Both the position numbers and the translations under genes were made by a program. Below the pieces are notes generated by a model. That model did no database searches, was not told the origin of the DNA, and saw only the letters and a program-made list of their open reading frames with translations. 64,000 nt of DNA from CALCTE01 sp045585835 (lineage in GTDB: Bacteria > Bacillota > Clostridia > Oscillospirales > CAG-272): positions 1 through 64,000 of the forward strand of contig JAZMZG010000013.1 of the NCBI GenBank assembly GCA_045585835.1, in the 5' to 3' direction. Position 1 is the first letter of the stretch. Every line of letters starts with the position of its first letter. Of the stretch, positions 25,467-32,560 are shown in pieces.

Positions 25467-26353
25467 ACGGTGCGCTTATTTTGAATAAGCCGGAAGGGAT
25501 AACTTCTCAAGGCGCCGTCAATGTTGTGAGAAAAATCTTCGGAACACGCAAGGTAGGTCATACGGGAACGCTTGACCCAATGGCGACGGGAGTTTTGACG
25601 GTTCTCGTCGGTAATGCAGTCAAAGCGTCCGAGCTTCTTTTGAGCGTAGAAAAATCATATACCGCAACGCTGAAGCTTGGTATAACGACCGATACGCAGG
25701 ACATATGGGGAGAGATTCTTTCAACACACGAGGGAACACTTCCGAGCTTTGAAAAGCTTTGCGCAGTGCTTGAAAATTTCAAAGGGGCTATACAGCAGGT
25801 GCCGCCTATGTATTCGGCGCTCAAACGTGACGGAGTGAAGCTTTGTGACCTCGCAAGAAAAGGTATAGATATCGAGCTTGAGCCCCGCCCGGTGACGATA
25901 TTTTCGCTTGATGCGGAAAAATGTGATACAGAGGGCGAATTTTTACTTCACGTGCGTTGCTCAAAAGGCACTTATATAAGAACGCTTTGCCACGATATAG
26001 GGCAAGCGCTCGGTTGCGGCGGCGTGATGAAATCGCTTTGCCGTACCTCTAACGGTGCTTTCAGTATAAGCGAAGCTGTATCACTTGATGAGATTCGTGC
26101 ATCCGAGTCGCCGGAAGTATATCTGATACCTACGGATAAGCTTTTCGAAAACTGCTCTGAGGTCAGACTTTCCGAGTTTTTCTCAAAGCTTGCGAAGTGC
26201 GGTAATGAGATATACACAAAAAAGATAGGCATAGAAGCCGAAGTAGGCGAAATATTCCGCACTTATGACAGCGAAGGTCGCTTTTTTGCATTGACACAAT
26301 GCAGGGAATACGAAAGCGGAATGGCACTTGCGAATTTAAGAATGTTTTTATGA
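25463..26353 (+). CDS. truB: tRNA pseudouridine(55) synthase
   Basis: 296-residue TruB, which makes pseudouridine 55 in the T-loop of tRNAs. The catalytic aspartate is D38 in GHTGTLDPMATGVL. LNKPEGITSQGAVN at the N-terminus and the thumb and RCSKGTYIRTLCHDIG segments are typical, with a C-terminal PUA-like extension. Start overlaps the nrnA stop as ATGA. Last gene of the rbfA operon; no clear terminator hairpin follows before the rpmG promoter. Confidence 0.97.
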   Translation: MNGALILNKPEGITSQGAVNVVRKIFGTRKVGHTGTLDPMATGVLTVLVGNAVKASELLLSVEKSYTATLKLGITTDTQDIWGEILSTHEGTLPSFEKLCAVLENFKGAIQQVPPMYSALKRDGVKLCDLARKGIDIELEPRPVTIFSLDAEKCDTEGEFLLHVRCSKGTYIRTLCHDIGQALGCGGVMKSLCRTSNGAFSISEAVSLDEIRASESPEVYLIPTDKLFENCSEVRLSEFFSKLAKCGNEIYTKKIGIEAEVGEIFRTYDSEGRFFALTQCREYESGMALANLRMFL

Positions 26354-26396
26354 TTATTATATATAGTAAATAGTTTCAATTTTTATCAAAAAACTA

Positions 26397-26425
26397 TTGA
26401 CAAGCCCCACGAATTGTGGTATATT
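26397..26425 (+). promoter_or_regulatory. Promoter of the rpmG-secE-nusG operon
   Basis: TTGACA at 26397-26402, 17 bases, TATATT at 26420-26425. A CCACGAATTGTGG hairpin lies inside the spacer. Transcription would start near 26432, leaving a leader of about 148 bases. Confidence 0.88.
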
Positions 26426-26431
26426 TGGTAT

Positions 26432-26579
26432 ACCTCTTTTTGTGGGTTCTTTTTTTATGGAATTTTTTGGAATGCATGAGTCCGTAAATTTCAAGGGAAA
26501 GAAAGCACAAAGCGCTGCGGCGCAAGGAGGAAGGCAACCGCACGATATGTGCAAATAAATTTACTCAGGAGGTGCCGAA
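26432..26579 (+). promoter_or_regulatory. Structured 5' leader of rpmG, with a possible short ORF
   Basis: The leader contains a long-range closing stem GTAAATTT (26484-26491) / AAATTTAC (26557-26564), with an inner GCAC/GTGC pair (26505-26508 with 26549-26552), and the rpmG ribosome-binding site AGGAGG starts directly after it. A 33-codon reading frame (26457-26558) overlaps the same region but has no ribosome-binding site, so structure is the more likely function. No known riboswitch class was recognised. Confidence 0.5.
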
Positions 26580-26741
26580 ATGAAATCCAATACAAGAGTT
26601 CGTGTAACTCTCGCATGCACAGAATGCAGCCAGAGAAACTACGACACGGTCAAGAACAAGAAAAATGACCCTGATAGGCTTGAGCTTAACAAATATTGCA
26701 AATTCTGCCGTAAGCACACGCCTCACAAGGAAACAAAGTGA
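26580..26741 (+). CDS. rpmG: 50S ribosomal protein L33 (zinc-binding form)
   Basis: 53-residue L33, beginning MKSNTRVRVTLACTECSQRN and ending HTPHKETK. It keeps two Cys pairs (CTEC and CKFC), so it is the zinc-containing (C+) form. AGGAGG lies 7 bases before the ATG. The rpmG-secE-nusG order is standard in Gram-positive bacteria and supports the call. Confidence 0.97.
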   Translation: MKSNTRVRVTLACTECSQRNYDTVKNKKNDPDRLELNKYCKFCRKHTPHKETK

Positions 26742-26755
26742 TTAGGGGGACGGGT

Positions 26756-27427
26756 ATGACAAAGAGAAACTGTTTGGTTTTCTTCCTTATCACCGCTCTT
26801 ATTTTCACAATGTGCTCCGTATCCGTATTTGCTGAAGAGGGTGAAACAGCTCCCGACAGCACTGCACAAACGGAAATAGGCAATACTGCAGAAGATACCG
26901 TAACGGGAGAAACTGCCGCAGACGACACCGCAACTGACGGCGTCGAAGCAGGCGATGACGCTGTATCAAGCGATGACGCCGCTTCCGATGATACCGCAGC
27001 AACGGACGACGAAAGCAAGGCAGATGATACCACAACTACGGGCGAAACTGAAAAATCCGACGACGAAGGCGAGCCGGAAGCCGAAGGCGTTACCGGCGAA
27101 GAGCACGACCACGAGCACGAAGATGAGGAGGGCACCGAGAAAAAAGGTCTTTCCACAACAGCTATCGTTCTTTTGGCTGTATTCGGAGCAATAATTCTTA
27201 TTTTTGCAGTTCTTTACCTTTTCAAGCCCAAGTTCAGAGAAAGAGTTAAAAAATTCTTCCGTGAATATAAGAGTGAGCTCAAAAAGGTTGTTTGGGCTTC
27301 AAAAGCCGATGTATTCAAGAACACGAAGATCGTAATCATCGGAATTGTTGCTATAGCGGTCGTAATAGGTCTTGTTGACATCGGACTTGCAAATCTCATA
27401 GACCTTATCGGAAAGATAGGAAAATAA
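26756..27427 (+). CDS. secE: SecE with added signal peptide, acidic outer domain and extra TM
   Basis: The last ~65 residues are a normal SecE: amphipathic helix RERVKKFFREYKSELKKVVW, then one TM (about 191-217); SecE clamps SecY in the export channel. Ahead of it lie a signal peptide (residues 1-26, hydrophobic core and VFA cleavage site), a ~100-residue Asp/Glu/Ala/Thr low-complexity region (27-130) ending in the His/Asp/Glu-rich EEHDHEHEDEE, and an added TM (134-157). Typical Bacillota SecE is 60-80 residues; this one is 223. The start ATG 26756 follows AGGGGGA; a GTG overlapping the rpmG stop is less likely. The frame is uninterrupted and the position between rpmG and nusG is canonical, so the extension is genuine rather than a misassembly. 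The outer domain's role is unknown. Confidence 0.9.
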   Translation: MTKRNCLVFFLITALIFTMCSVSVFAEEGETAPDSTAQTEIGNTAEDTVTGETAADDTATDGVEAGDDAVSSDDAASDDTAATDDESKADDTTTTGETEKSDDEGEPEAEGVTGEEHDHEHEDEEGTEKKGLSTTAIVLLAVFGAIILIFAVLYLFKPKFRERVKKFFREYKSELKKVVWASKADVFKNTKIVIIGIVAIAVVIGLVDIGLANLIDLIGKIGK

Positions 27428-27478
27428 GCTTCGCTTCCTTTCATGCAGGCAGGCAAAGTTTAAGATAAGGAGTTTTTT

Positions 27479-28003
27479 ATGAGTCAAGACGCAAAGTGGT
27501 ATGTAATTCACACTTATTCCGGTTATGAGAATAAGGTAGCCGGTAACCTTGAGAGGATCGTCGAAAACAGAAAGCTTCAGCATCTTATTTTCGATATAAA
27601 GATTCCCATTGAGAAAGTCACAAAGGTTTCCGGAGAAACGACCAAAGAAGTTGAACACAAGCTGTTTCCCAGCTATGTTCTTGTCAAAATGATAATGAAC
27701 GACGAAAGCTGGCACGTTGTGCGCAACATCAGAGGTTGTACGGGCTTCGTTGGGCCCGATTCCAAGCCGGTGGAGCTCACCGATGAGGAAGTGGAAAAGA
27801 TGGGCGTTGAGATAAAGACCGTAGACCTTGCTTTCGCAGAAGGCGATATGGTCAAGATATTGCAAGGCCCGTTTGCCGGATTTACCGGCAAGGTCGAGGA
27901 AATATCCTCGGACAAGAAGAAGGCAAAGGTCGTCGTATCCTTGTTCGGAAGAGACACGCCCGTCGAATTCGAAACAAACAATCTCACGAAGGAAGACCTT
28001 TGA
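27479..28003 (+). CDS. nusG: Transcription termination/antitermination factor NusG
   Basis: 174-residue NusG with an N-terminal NGN domain (KWYVIHTYSGYENKV...) that binds the RNA polymerase clamp and a C-terminal KOW domain (EGDMVKILQGPFAGFTGKV) that contacts Rho or S10. AAGGAG precedes the ATG. Last gene of the rpmG-secE-nusG group; rplK follows after 144 bases with its own possible promoter. Confidence 0.98.
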   Translation: MSQDAKWYVIHTYSGYENKVAGNLERIVENRKLQHLIFDIKIPIEKVTKVSGETTKEVEHKLFPSYVLVKMIMNDESWHVVRNIRGCTGFVGPDSKPVELTDEEVEKMGVEIKTVDLAFAEGDMVKILQGPFAGFTGKVEEISSDKKKAKVVVSLFGRDTPVEFETNNLTKEDL

Positions 28004-28028
28004 TTTCTACCGATTTAATTTATATTAT
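28000..28028 (+). promoter_or_regulatory. Candidate promoter for rplK-rplA
   Basis: TTGATT at 28000-28005 (overlapping the nusG stop), 17 bases, TATTAT at 28023-28028. Read-through from the nusG operon is also possible. Confidence 0.5.
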
Positions 28029-28034
28029 AACTAT

Positions 28035-28147
28035 TAAACGGTAACACCGTATTCCGTCTGCGCCGATGCCACGGTACAGATGAGAGTGGGAGGGGGAGAC
28101 CAAAGTCACCCCGAAAATCAATTTTACCACATAAGGAGGAACAAAAA
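28035..28147 (+). promoter_or_regulatory. rplK leader with L1-binding-like motif
   Basis: The leader carries GATGAGAGTGGGAGGGGG at about 28080-28097; GATGAG plus GGGAG resembles the L1 recognition element in 23S rRNA and in L11-L1 mRNAs, by which L1 represses its own operon. AAGGAGGA precedes the rplK start. Called by motif only. Confidence 0.45.
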
Positions 28148-28573
28148 ATGGCAAAGAAAGTAACAGGCTACATTAAACTTCAGCTTCCTGCCGGCAAGGC
28201 ATCAGCACAGCCTCCCGTAGGTCCTGCGCTTGGTCAGCACGGCGTAAGCATTCCTAACTTCACAAAGGAATTTAACGAAAGAACAAAGAAGGATATCGGT
28301 CTTATCATTCCCGTAATCATTACGGTATACGCTGACCGTTCATTCTCCTTCATCACAAAGACACCCCCCGCTTCCGTTCTTATCAAGAAGGCGTGCAACA
28401 TTGAAAGCGGTTCGGGCGTTCCCAACAAGACAAAGGTTGCAACTATCACAAAAGAACAGGTACGCAGCATCGCCGAGCTCAAAATGCCCGACCTTAACGC
28501 TGCTGACATCGATGCCGCAATGAGCATCATCGCAGGTACCGCTCGCAGCATGGGCGTTACCGTAGCAGACTAA
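28148..28573 (+). CDS. rplK: 50S ribosomal protein L11
   Basis: 141-residue L11 of the GTPase-associated centre. The N-terminal domain with the proline-rich LPAGKASAQPPVGPALGQHG helix and the C-terminal rRNA-binding domain (NIESGSGVPNKTKVATIT) are typical. Its methyltransferase gene prmA is in the same window at 37.7 kb. Followed after 14 bases by rplA. Confidence 0.99.
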   Translation: MAKKVTGYIKLQLPAGKASAQPPVGPALGQHGVSIPNFTKEFNERTKKDIGLIIPVIITVYADRSFSFITKTPPASVLIKKACNIESGSGVPNKTKVATITKEQVRSIAELKMPDLNAADIDAAMSIIAGTARSMGVTVAD

Positions 28574-28587
28574 AGGAGGTTGCAACA

Positions 28588-29280
28588 ATGTTTAGAGGAA
28601 AGAAATATCAGGAAAGCGCAAAGCTTTTCGACAAAACGGTAACTTATGAGTCAGACGTAGCTTTCAAGACACTCTCAGAGATGTCCAAGGCTAAATTTGA
28701 CGAAACGGTTGAAGTACACGTTCGTTTGGGCGTTGACTCCAGACACGCTGACCAGCAGGTTAGAGGCGCTATCGTTCTTCCCAACGGAACGGGTAAGACG
28801 GTTCGTACACTCGTATTTGCAAAGGGCGCAAAGGCTGACGAAGCTAAAGAGGCAGGCTCTGATTTCGTAGGCGCAGAAGATATGGTTGCAAAGATCCAGA
28901 GTGAGAACTGGTTTGATTATGACGTTATCATCGCAACTCCCGATATGATGGGTGTTATCGGACGACTCGGTAAGGTACTCGGTCCCAAAGGACTTATGCC
29001 TAACCCCAAAGCAGGAACCGTTACGATGGACGTTGCCCGCGCTGTTAAAGAAGCAAAGGCAGGTAAGATCGAGTACAGACTTGATAAGACCAACATCATT
29101 CACTGCCCCATCGGTAAGGCTTCCTTCGGCCCCGAAAAGCTTATTGAAAACTTCGAGACGCTTCTCGGTGCTATCATTAAGGCAAAGCCCGCAGCTGCAA
29201 AGGGTCAGTATATTAAGAGCTGTGTAATTGCAACGACCATGGGCCCCGGTATCAAGGTCAACACATCTAAACTCGGTTAA
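28588..29280 (+). CDS. rplA: 50S ribosomal protein L1
   Basis: 230-residue L1, the mobile stalk protein and probable translational repressor of rplK-rplA. The core GKVLGPKGLMPNPKAGTV signature and the C-terminal GQYIKSCVIATTMGPG are present. AAAGGAGG is upstream. The gene is followed by a perfect 17-bp hairpin and then a separate promoter for rplJ-rplL. Confidence 0.99.
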   Translation: MFRGKKYQESAKLFDKTVTYESDVAFKTLSEMSKAKFDETVEVHVRLGVDSRHADQQVRGAIVLPNGTGKTVRTLVFAKGAKADEAKEAGSDFVGAEDMVAKIQSENWFDYDVIIATPDMMGVIGRLGKVLGPKGLMPNPKAGTVTMDVARAVKEAKAGKIEYRLDKTNIIHCPIGKASFGPEKLIENFETLLGAIIKAKPAAAKGQYIKSCVIATTMGPGIKVNTSKLG

Positions 29281-29289
29281 TTTGTCAAA

Positions 29290-29328
29290 TACTTTTTCCA
29301 TCGGCTGAAAAAGCCGATGGAAAAAGTA
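29290..29328. repeat. Perfect 17-bp hairpin between rplA and the rplJ promoter
   Basis: Arms 29290-29306 and 29312-29328 (TACTTTTTCCATCGGCT), loop GAAAA. No T-run follows on either strand, so it is not a standard intrinsic terminator; the T5 is inside the 5' arm. It may protect the rplA mRNA 3' end or be an atypical stop. Confidence 0.75.
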
Positions 29329-29337
29329 AAAAAAGTA

Positions 29338-29366
29338 TTGACAAAGCACATTTTTTGTGATATTAT
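29338..29366 (+). promoter_or_regulatory. Promoter of rplJ-rplL
   Basis: TTGACA at 29338-29343, 17 bases, TATTAT at 29361-29366. Confidence 0.85.
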
Positions 29367-29370
29367 ATTC

Positions 29371-29490
29371 AAGGTTTCCAAAGACAACAGGTTGAGCGAT
29401 GAGCTTGTAAAGCATACCTGTCGAGGAGAACACATAACACGTACGTTGTATTATGCTGCTCTTTCCGACAGGGAAAGAGCTTTTTTGTTG
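29371..29490 (+). promoter_or_regulatory. L10 leader with attenuator hairpin
   Basis: The segment AAAGACAACAGGTTGAGC ... ACCTGTCGAGGAGAA matches the Bacillota ribosomal L10 leader, which binds the L10-(L12) complex. It ends in a terminator-like hairpin GCTCTTTCC/GGAAAGAGC (29458-29466 with 29472-29480) plus T6, giving a transcription-attenuation switch for rplJ-rplL. Confidence 0.85.
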
Positions 29491-29517
29491 TCAAAATTTT
29501 AAACGGAGGTAATGAAA

Positions 29518-30024
29518 ATGCCAAGTGCAAAGGTTCTTGAAAGCAAGCAGAAATTGGTTGCTGAAGTTACCGAAAAGGTTAAGAATTCCGCAGCAGGCGT
29601 CGTTGTTGATTACACGGGTATCACGGTTGCAAACGACACGGCACTCCGCAAGGAGCTTCGTGAAGCAGGCGTTGAGTACACTGTAATTAAAAACTCCCTT
29701 TCAAAAAGAGTTTTTGAAGCATCGGGTTACGAATTCGGAGACATATTTAACGGTATGACTGCTCTCGCAGTATCCGAAACAGATCCCCTTGCAGCTGCAA
29801 AGATCATCAGCAAGTATGCTGATAAGATCGAAACGTTCAACATCAAAGCGGGCTATATGGATGGCAAAGCATTGAGCGTTGACGAAGTTGTTGCACTCTC
29901 CAAGGTTCCTTCAAAGGAAGAGCTTCTTGCGAAGCTTCTCGGTTCTATCCAGAGCCCCCTTTACGGATTTGCAAGAGCTATCCAAGCAGTTTGCGACAAG
30001 CAAAACGAAGAGCAGAGCGCATAA
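29518..30024 (+). CDS. rplJ: 50S ribosomal protein L10
   Basis: 168-residue L10, the base of the L7/L12 stalk. VVVDYTGITVANDTALRKELREAGVEYTVIKNSL is the conserved rRNA-binding N-domain, and the C-terminal helix carries the L12 dimer sites. GGAGGT at 29505-29510 is one base from an ATG at 29512 but 7 from the ATG at 29518, so the latter is used (MPSAKVLESK). Expression is likely feedback-controlled through the upstream L10 leader. Confidence 0.98.
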   Translation: MPSAKVLESKQKLVAEVTEKVKNSAAGVVVDYTGITVANDTALRKELREAGVEYTVIKNSLSKRVFEASGYEFGDIFNGMTALAVSETDPLAAAKIISKYADKIETFNIKAGYMDGKALSVDEVVALSKVPSKEELLAKLLGSIQSPLYGFARAIQAVCDKQNEEQSA

Positions 30025-30091
30025 GCTTTGCAAAAGCGGCATAGCCGCATAACAAAATTAAACAATATTTATTATTATGGAGGATTTTAAA

Positions 30092-30469
30092 ATGGCAAGC
30101 GAAAAGATTACCGCAATACTTGAAGAAATCAAGTCTCTTACAATACTCGAACTCGCAGATTTAGTTAAGGAAGTTGAAAATGAATTCGGCGTTTCCGCAG
30201 CAGCTCCCGTAGCTGTAGCAGGTGCAGTTGCAGGTGGTGCAGCTCCCGCTGAAGAGAAGACAGAATTCGACGTAGTTCTTGCTGCAGCAGGCGACAAGAA
30301 GCTCGAAGTTATCAAGGTTGTACGTGAGCTCACAGGTCTCGGTCTTAAGGACGCTAAGGACCTCGTTGAAGCAGCTCCCAAGACAATTAAGGAAGGCGCT
30401 TCCAAGGAAGATGCTGAAGCTCTCAAGACAAAGCTTGAAGCTGCAGGCGCAAAGGTTGAGCTTAAGTAA
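30092..30469 (+). CDS. rplL: 50S ribosomal protein L7/L12
   Basis: 125-residue L12 stalk protein: N-terminal dimerisation domain (EEIKSLTILELADLVKEVE), Ala/Gly-rich hinge, and C-terminal factor-binding domain with KKLEVIKVVRELTGLGLKDAK. TGGAGG precedes ATG 30092. It is followed by a strong terminator and the convergent dinB gene; the rpoB-rpoC genes that normally follow are not here. Confidence 0.99.
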   Translation: MASEKITAILEEIKSLTILELADLVKEVENEFGVSAAAPVAVAGAVAGGAAPAEEKTEFDVVLAAAGDKKLEVIKVVRELTGLGLKDAKDLVEAAPKTIKEGASKEDAEALKTKLEAAGAKVELK

Positions 30470-30487
30470 TTATAGCCCAATAACATC

Positions 30488-30525
30488 AAAACTCCCAAGT
30501 GTACAAAACACTTGGGAGTTTTTCT
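30488..30525. terminator. Terminator after rplL
   Basis: 14-bp perfect stem (30488-30501 with 30509-30522, core ACTCCCAAGTG), loop TACAAAA, T5; A-run on the other side may also stop dinB transcription. Confidence 0.93.
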
Positions 30526-30540
30526 ATCTATAGCTTCATT

Positions 30541-31800
30541 TCACCGCACAAAATTATTTTGAAACGGGTTAAATTCATATATCGCGTTACTTCTCGCGAA
30601 GGTCGTACCGAGTAAACTACCGCGCACGATAGCCGTTTTGCCGAGCCGCCTTCTTATATCCTCGGCGGCTTTTTCTTTTGCAACATCTCTTTCCAAGGTG
30701 ACGTAATCCGTATAAAGATCAAGTTGATAGGGGAGCCCCTCACATTCCAGCTCGCCTACACCTACACTTATGGCTCTCACGGGATTTTCAAATCTGTATT
30801 TTTCCGAAAAAAGCTTAAATGCGACGTTTTTAATTTGCTTTGCGCTGATTATGGGAAAGTCAAAACTTTCACTGAAGTTTGTGCTTGCAAGCTTGTTATC
30901 CTTCACGGAAATTTGCACTTTATGTGCGGCAAAGCACCCCTCCCGAAGCTTTTCGCCTACCATATCCGAAAGCTGCATAATTAAAAGCTCGGCTTCTCTG
31001 CCGTCTTTAAGATCAAACGCGGAAGTACAGCCGTGGCTTATGCTTTTGCATATCGGTTTATAACTTTCGTATGCGACGGGCATATCGTCATAGCCTTTGG
31101 CGTACTTGAGAAGACTCACGCCGTTTTTTCCAAAAAGCCCTTTCATAAAGTTTTCATCGGCATCTGCAAGGTCGCCGATAGTGTAGATACCGTGCCTTCT
31201 TAATTTTTCTTCTGTGGAGCGTCCGACTCCGAAAAGCTGTCCGCAAGGAAGGGGGCAGACCTTTTTACGATAGCTCTCGCGTGATATTTCGGTTACGGCG
31301 TCGGGCTTTTTTAAGTCACTTCCGAGCTTTGCGAATATCTTATTAAACGATACGCCGACGGATATCGTTAGCCCCGTCTCGTTTTTGACTGCTTCTCTTA
31401 TGGAGTTTGCTATCGTAACGCCGTCGCCGAATAAAAATCTGCTTCCCGATACGTCGAGCCAGCATTCGTCCGCGCCGAAAGCTTCAACTTGGTCGGTGTA
31501 ACGCAAATATATATTTCTCACGAGCTTCGAGTAATACACGTAATTATCAAAATGCGGTGAAAGCACCCGCATATTCGGGCATTTTTCAAGCGCTTTCGCA
31601 AGCGGTTCACCTGTTTTCACACCGTATTTTTTAGCGTGCTCGTTTTTCGCTAAAACGATACCGTGCCGCGCCTTCTCGTCACCACCCACGCATACGGGAA
31701 CACCTCGTAGCTCTGGGTGCTCAAGAAGCTCTACGGAAGCAAAAAAATTATTAAGGTCGCAGTGAAGTATACACCTGTCATTGTAATTTGAATCCCACAT
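30541..31800 (-). CDS. dinB: Y-family DNA polymerase IV
   Basis: 419-residue translesion polymerase. Catalytic acidic residues are D15 in LHCDLNNFFASVE and D111-E112 in AFGADECWLD (usually SIDE). Helix-hairpin-helix, little-finger domain (from about residue 240) and a C-terminal tail follow. Promoter and two LexA boxes immediately upstream place it in the SOS response. AAAGG precedes the ATG. It is convergent with rplL. Confidence 0.95.
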   Translation of the reverse strand: MWDSNYNDRCILHCDLNNFFASVELLEHPELRGVPVCVGGDEKARHGIVLAKNEHAKKYGVKTGEPLAKALEKCPNMRVLSPHFDNYVYYSKLVRNIYLRYTDQVEAFGADECWLDVSGSRFLFGDGVTIANSIREAVKNETGLTISVGVSFNKIFAKLGSDLKKPDAVTEISRESYRKKVCPLPCGQLFGVGRSTEEKLRRHGIYTIGDLADADENFMKGLFGKNGVSLLKYAKGYDDMPVAYESYKPICKSISHGCTSAFDLKDGREAELLIMQLSDMVGEKLREGCFAAHKVQISVKDNKLASTNFSESFDFPIISAKQIKNVAFKLFSEKYRFENPVRAISVGVGELECEGLPYQLDLYTDYVTLERDVAKEKAAEDIRRRLGKTAIVRGSLLGTTFARSNAIYEFNPFQNNFVR

Positions 31801-31815
31801 AATACGCCTTTCAAA

Positions 31816-31863
31816 AGAACGTCTGTTCTAAAATATTATACAGAACAAACGTTCGTTTGTCAA
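31816..31863 (-). promoter_or_regulatory. SOS promoter of dinB with two LexA boxes
   Basis: Minus strand: TTGACA (31863-31858), 17 bases, TATAAT (31840-31835). A LexA/DinR box CGAACGTTTGTTCT (31855-31842) fills the spacer and a second box AGAACAGACGTTCT (31829-31816) lies just downstream of the -10. Both have the GAAC-N4-GTTC core. Confidence 0.93.
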
Positions 31864-31913
31864 TAGCTAAATAAAAAATGCAGGGAAAAAGATATTTATC
31901 ATAAGGACATTAA

Positions 31914-31946
31914 AAGCCCGACAGATCGCGTAATTCTGTAGGGCTT
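31914..31946 (-). terminator. Terminator of the TetR cassette
   Basis: 11-bp stem with one GU/mismatch position (AAGCCCGACAG 31914-31924 with CTGTAGGGCTT 31936-31946), followed by TTTTAAT in the minus-strand sense. Confidence 0.7.
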
Positions 31947-31990
31947 ATTGTTCTACAAATTCAGTTTTATTGCTACCTTTTTCCCTTTAT

Positions 31991-32560
31991 TCACCTGTTT
32001 TGTTGCACGAGATTTAATCCGAGCAGAAAAACGATGATACACACCGCACAACCGGTTGCAACATTCATAATACGGATTCCTATTTCTGACATTCCCTCAA
32101 AGGATACAAGCATAGACCTTTGCAAAGAAAATATAGAAACAAAGGCATCGGCAAATGATATGTTTCGCAATGTTATCAATTTTACCGATTTGCTTTTACG
32201 TGCCTTTATCCATTTTATTGTTACAAGTGCGATTTTTGTGAAAGCATATACTGCAATCGCAAGCATAACAATCAAATTGAATACGGTACCTCTATCTTTT
32301 ACAAAGGAAAGGATTACTGTTCCAATAAGCGAAAGAGATAACATAATCAACATAATTCCTGTAAATTGAATGAGAAAGTGTTTATTTCCTTTGTGCCTAA
32401 GAACCACAAAGCGAACAATACTCAATATTGCATAGTAAATACCGATTGTAAAAAACCACCACGAGCGTGTTGTTATGCCGAAAATAATGTGATAGGCACT
32501 ATACACCATATTGAACAACAAATTAATAAGTGCGAATTTTAGTGTTCTATCCATTCGCAT
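31991..32560 (-). CDS. Multi-pass membrane protein of unknown function
   Basis: 189-residue protein with about five hydrophobic segments (for example LINLLFNMVYSAYHIIFG, FFTIGIYYAILSIVRFVV, FTGIMLIMLSLSLIGTVI, FNLIVMLAIAVYAFTKI, NVATGCAVCIIVFLLGLN) and a basic loop KWIKARKSKS. No transporter or enzyme motif is recognised. It overlaps the 3' end of the TetR gene by 14 bases and is probably the regulated effector of the cassette. Its codons and base composition are more AT-rich than the flanking core genes. Confidence 0.7.
   Translation of the reverse strand: MRMDRTLKFALINLLFNMVYSAYHIIFGITTRSWWFFTIGIYYAILSIVRFVVLRHKGNKHFLIQFTGIMLIMLSLSLIGTVILSFVKDRGTVFNLIVMLAIAVYAFTKIALVTIKWIKARKSKSVKLITLRNISFADAFVSIFSLQRSMLVSFEGMSEIGIRIMNVATGCAVCIIVFLLGLNLVQQNR

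Noticed and set aside
26457..26558. 33-codon reading frame in the rpmG leader as a real gene
   Set aside because: No ribosome-binding site before its ATG; the same bases form a long-range stem, so it is described as leader structure only.
26805..27156. Long reading frames opposite and out of frame within the secE acidic region
   Set aside because: They mirror the low-complexity Asp/Ala/Thr codons of secE and have no ribosome-binding site or homology.
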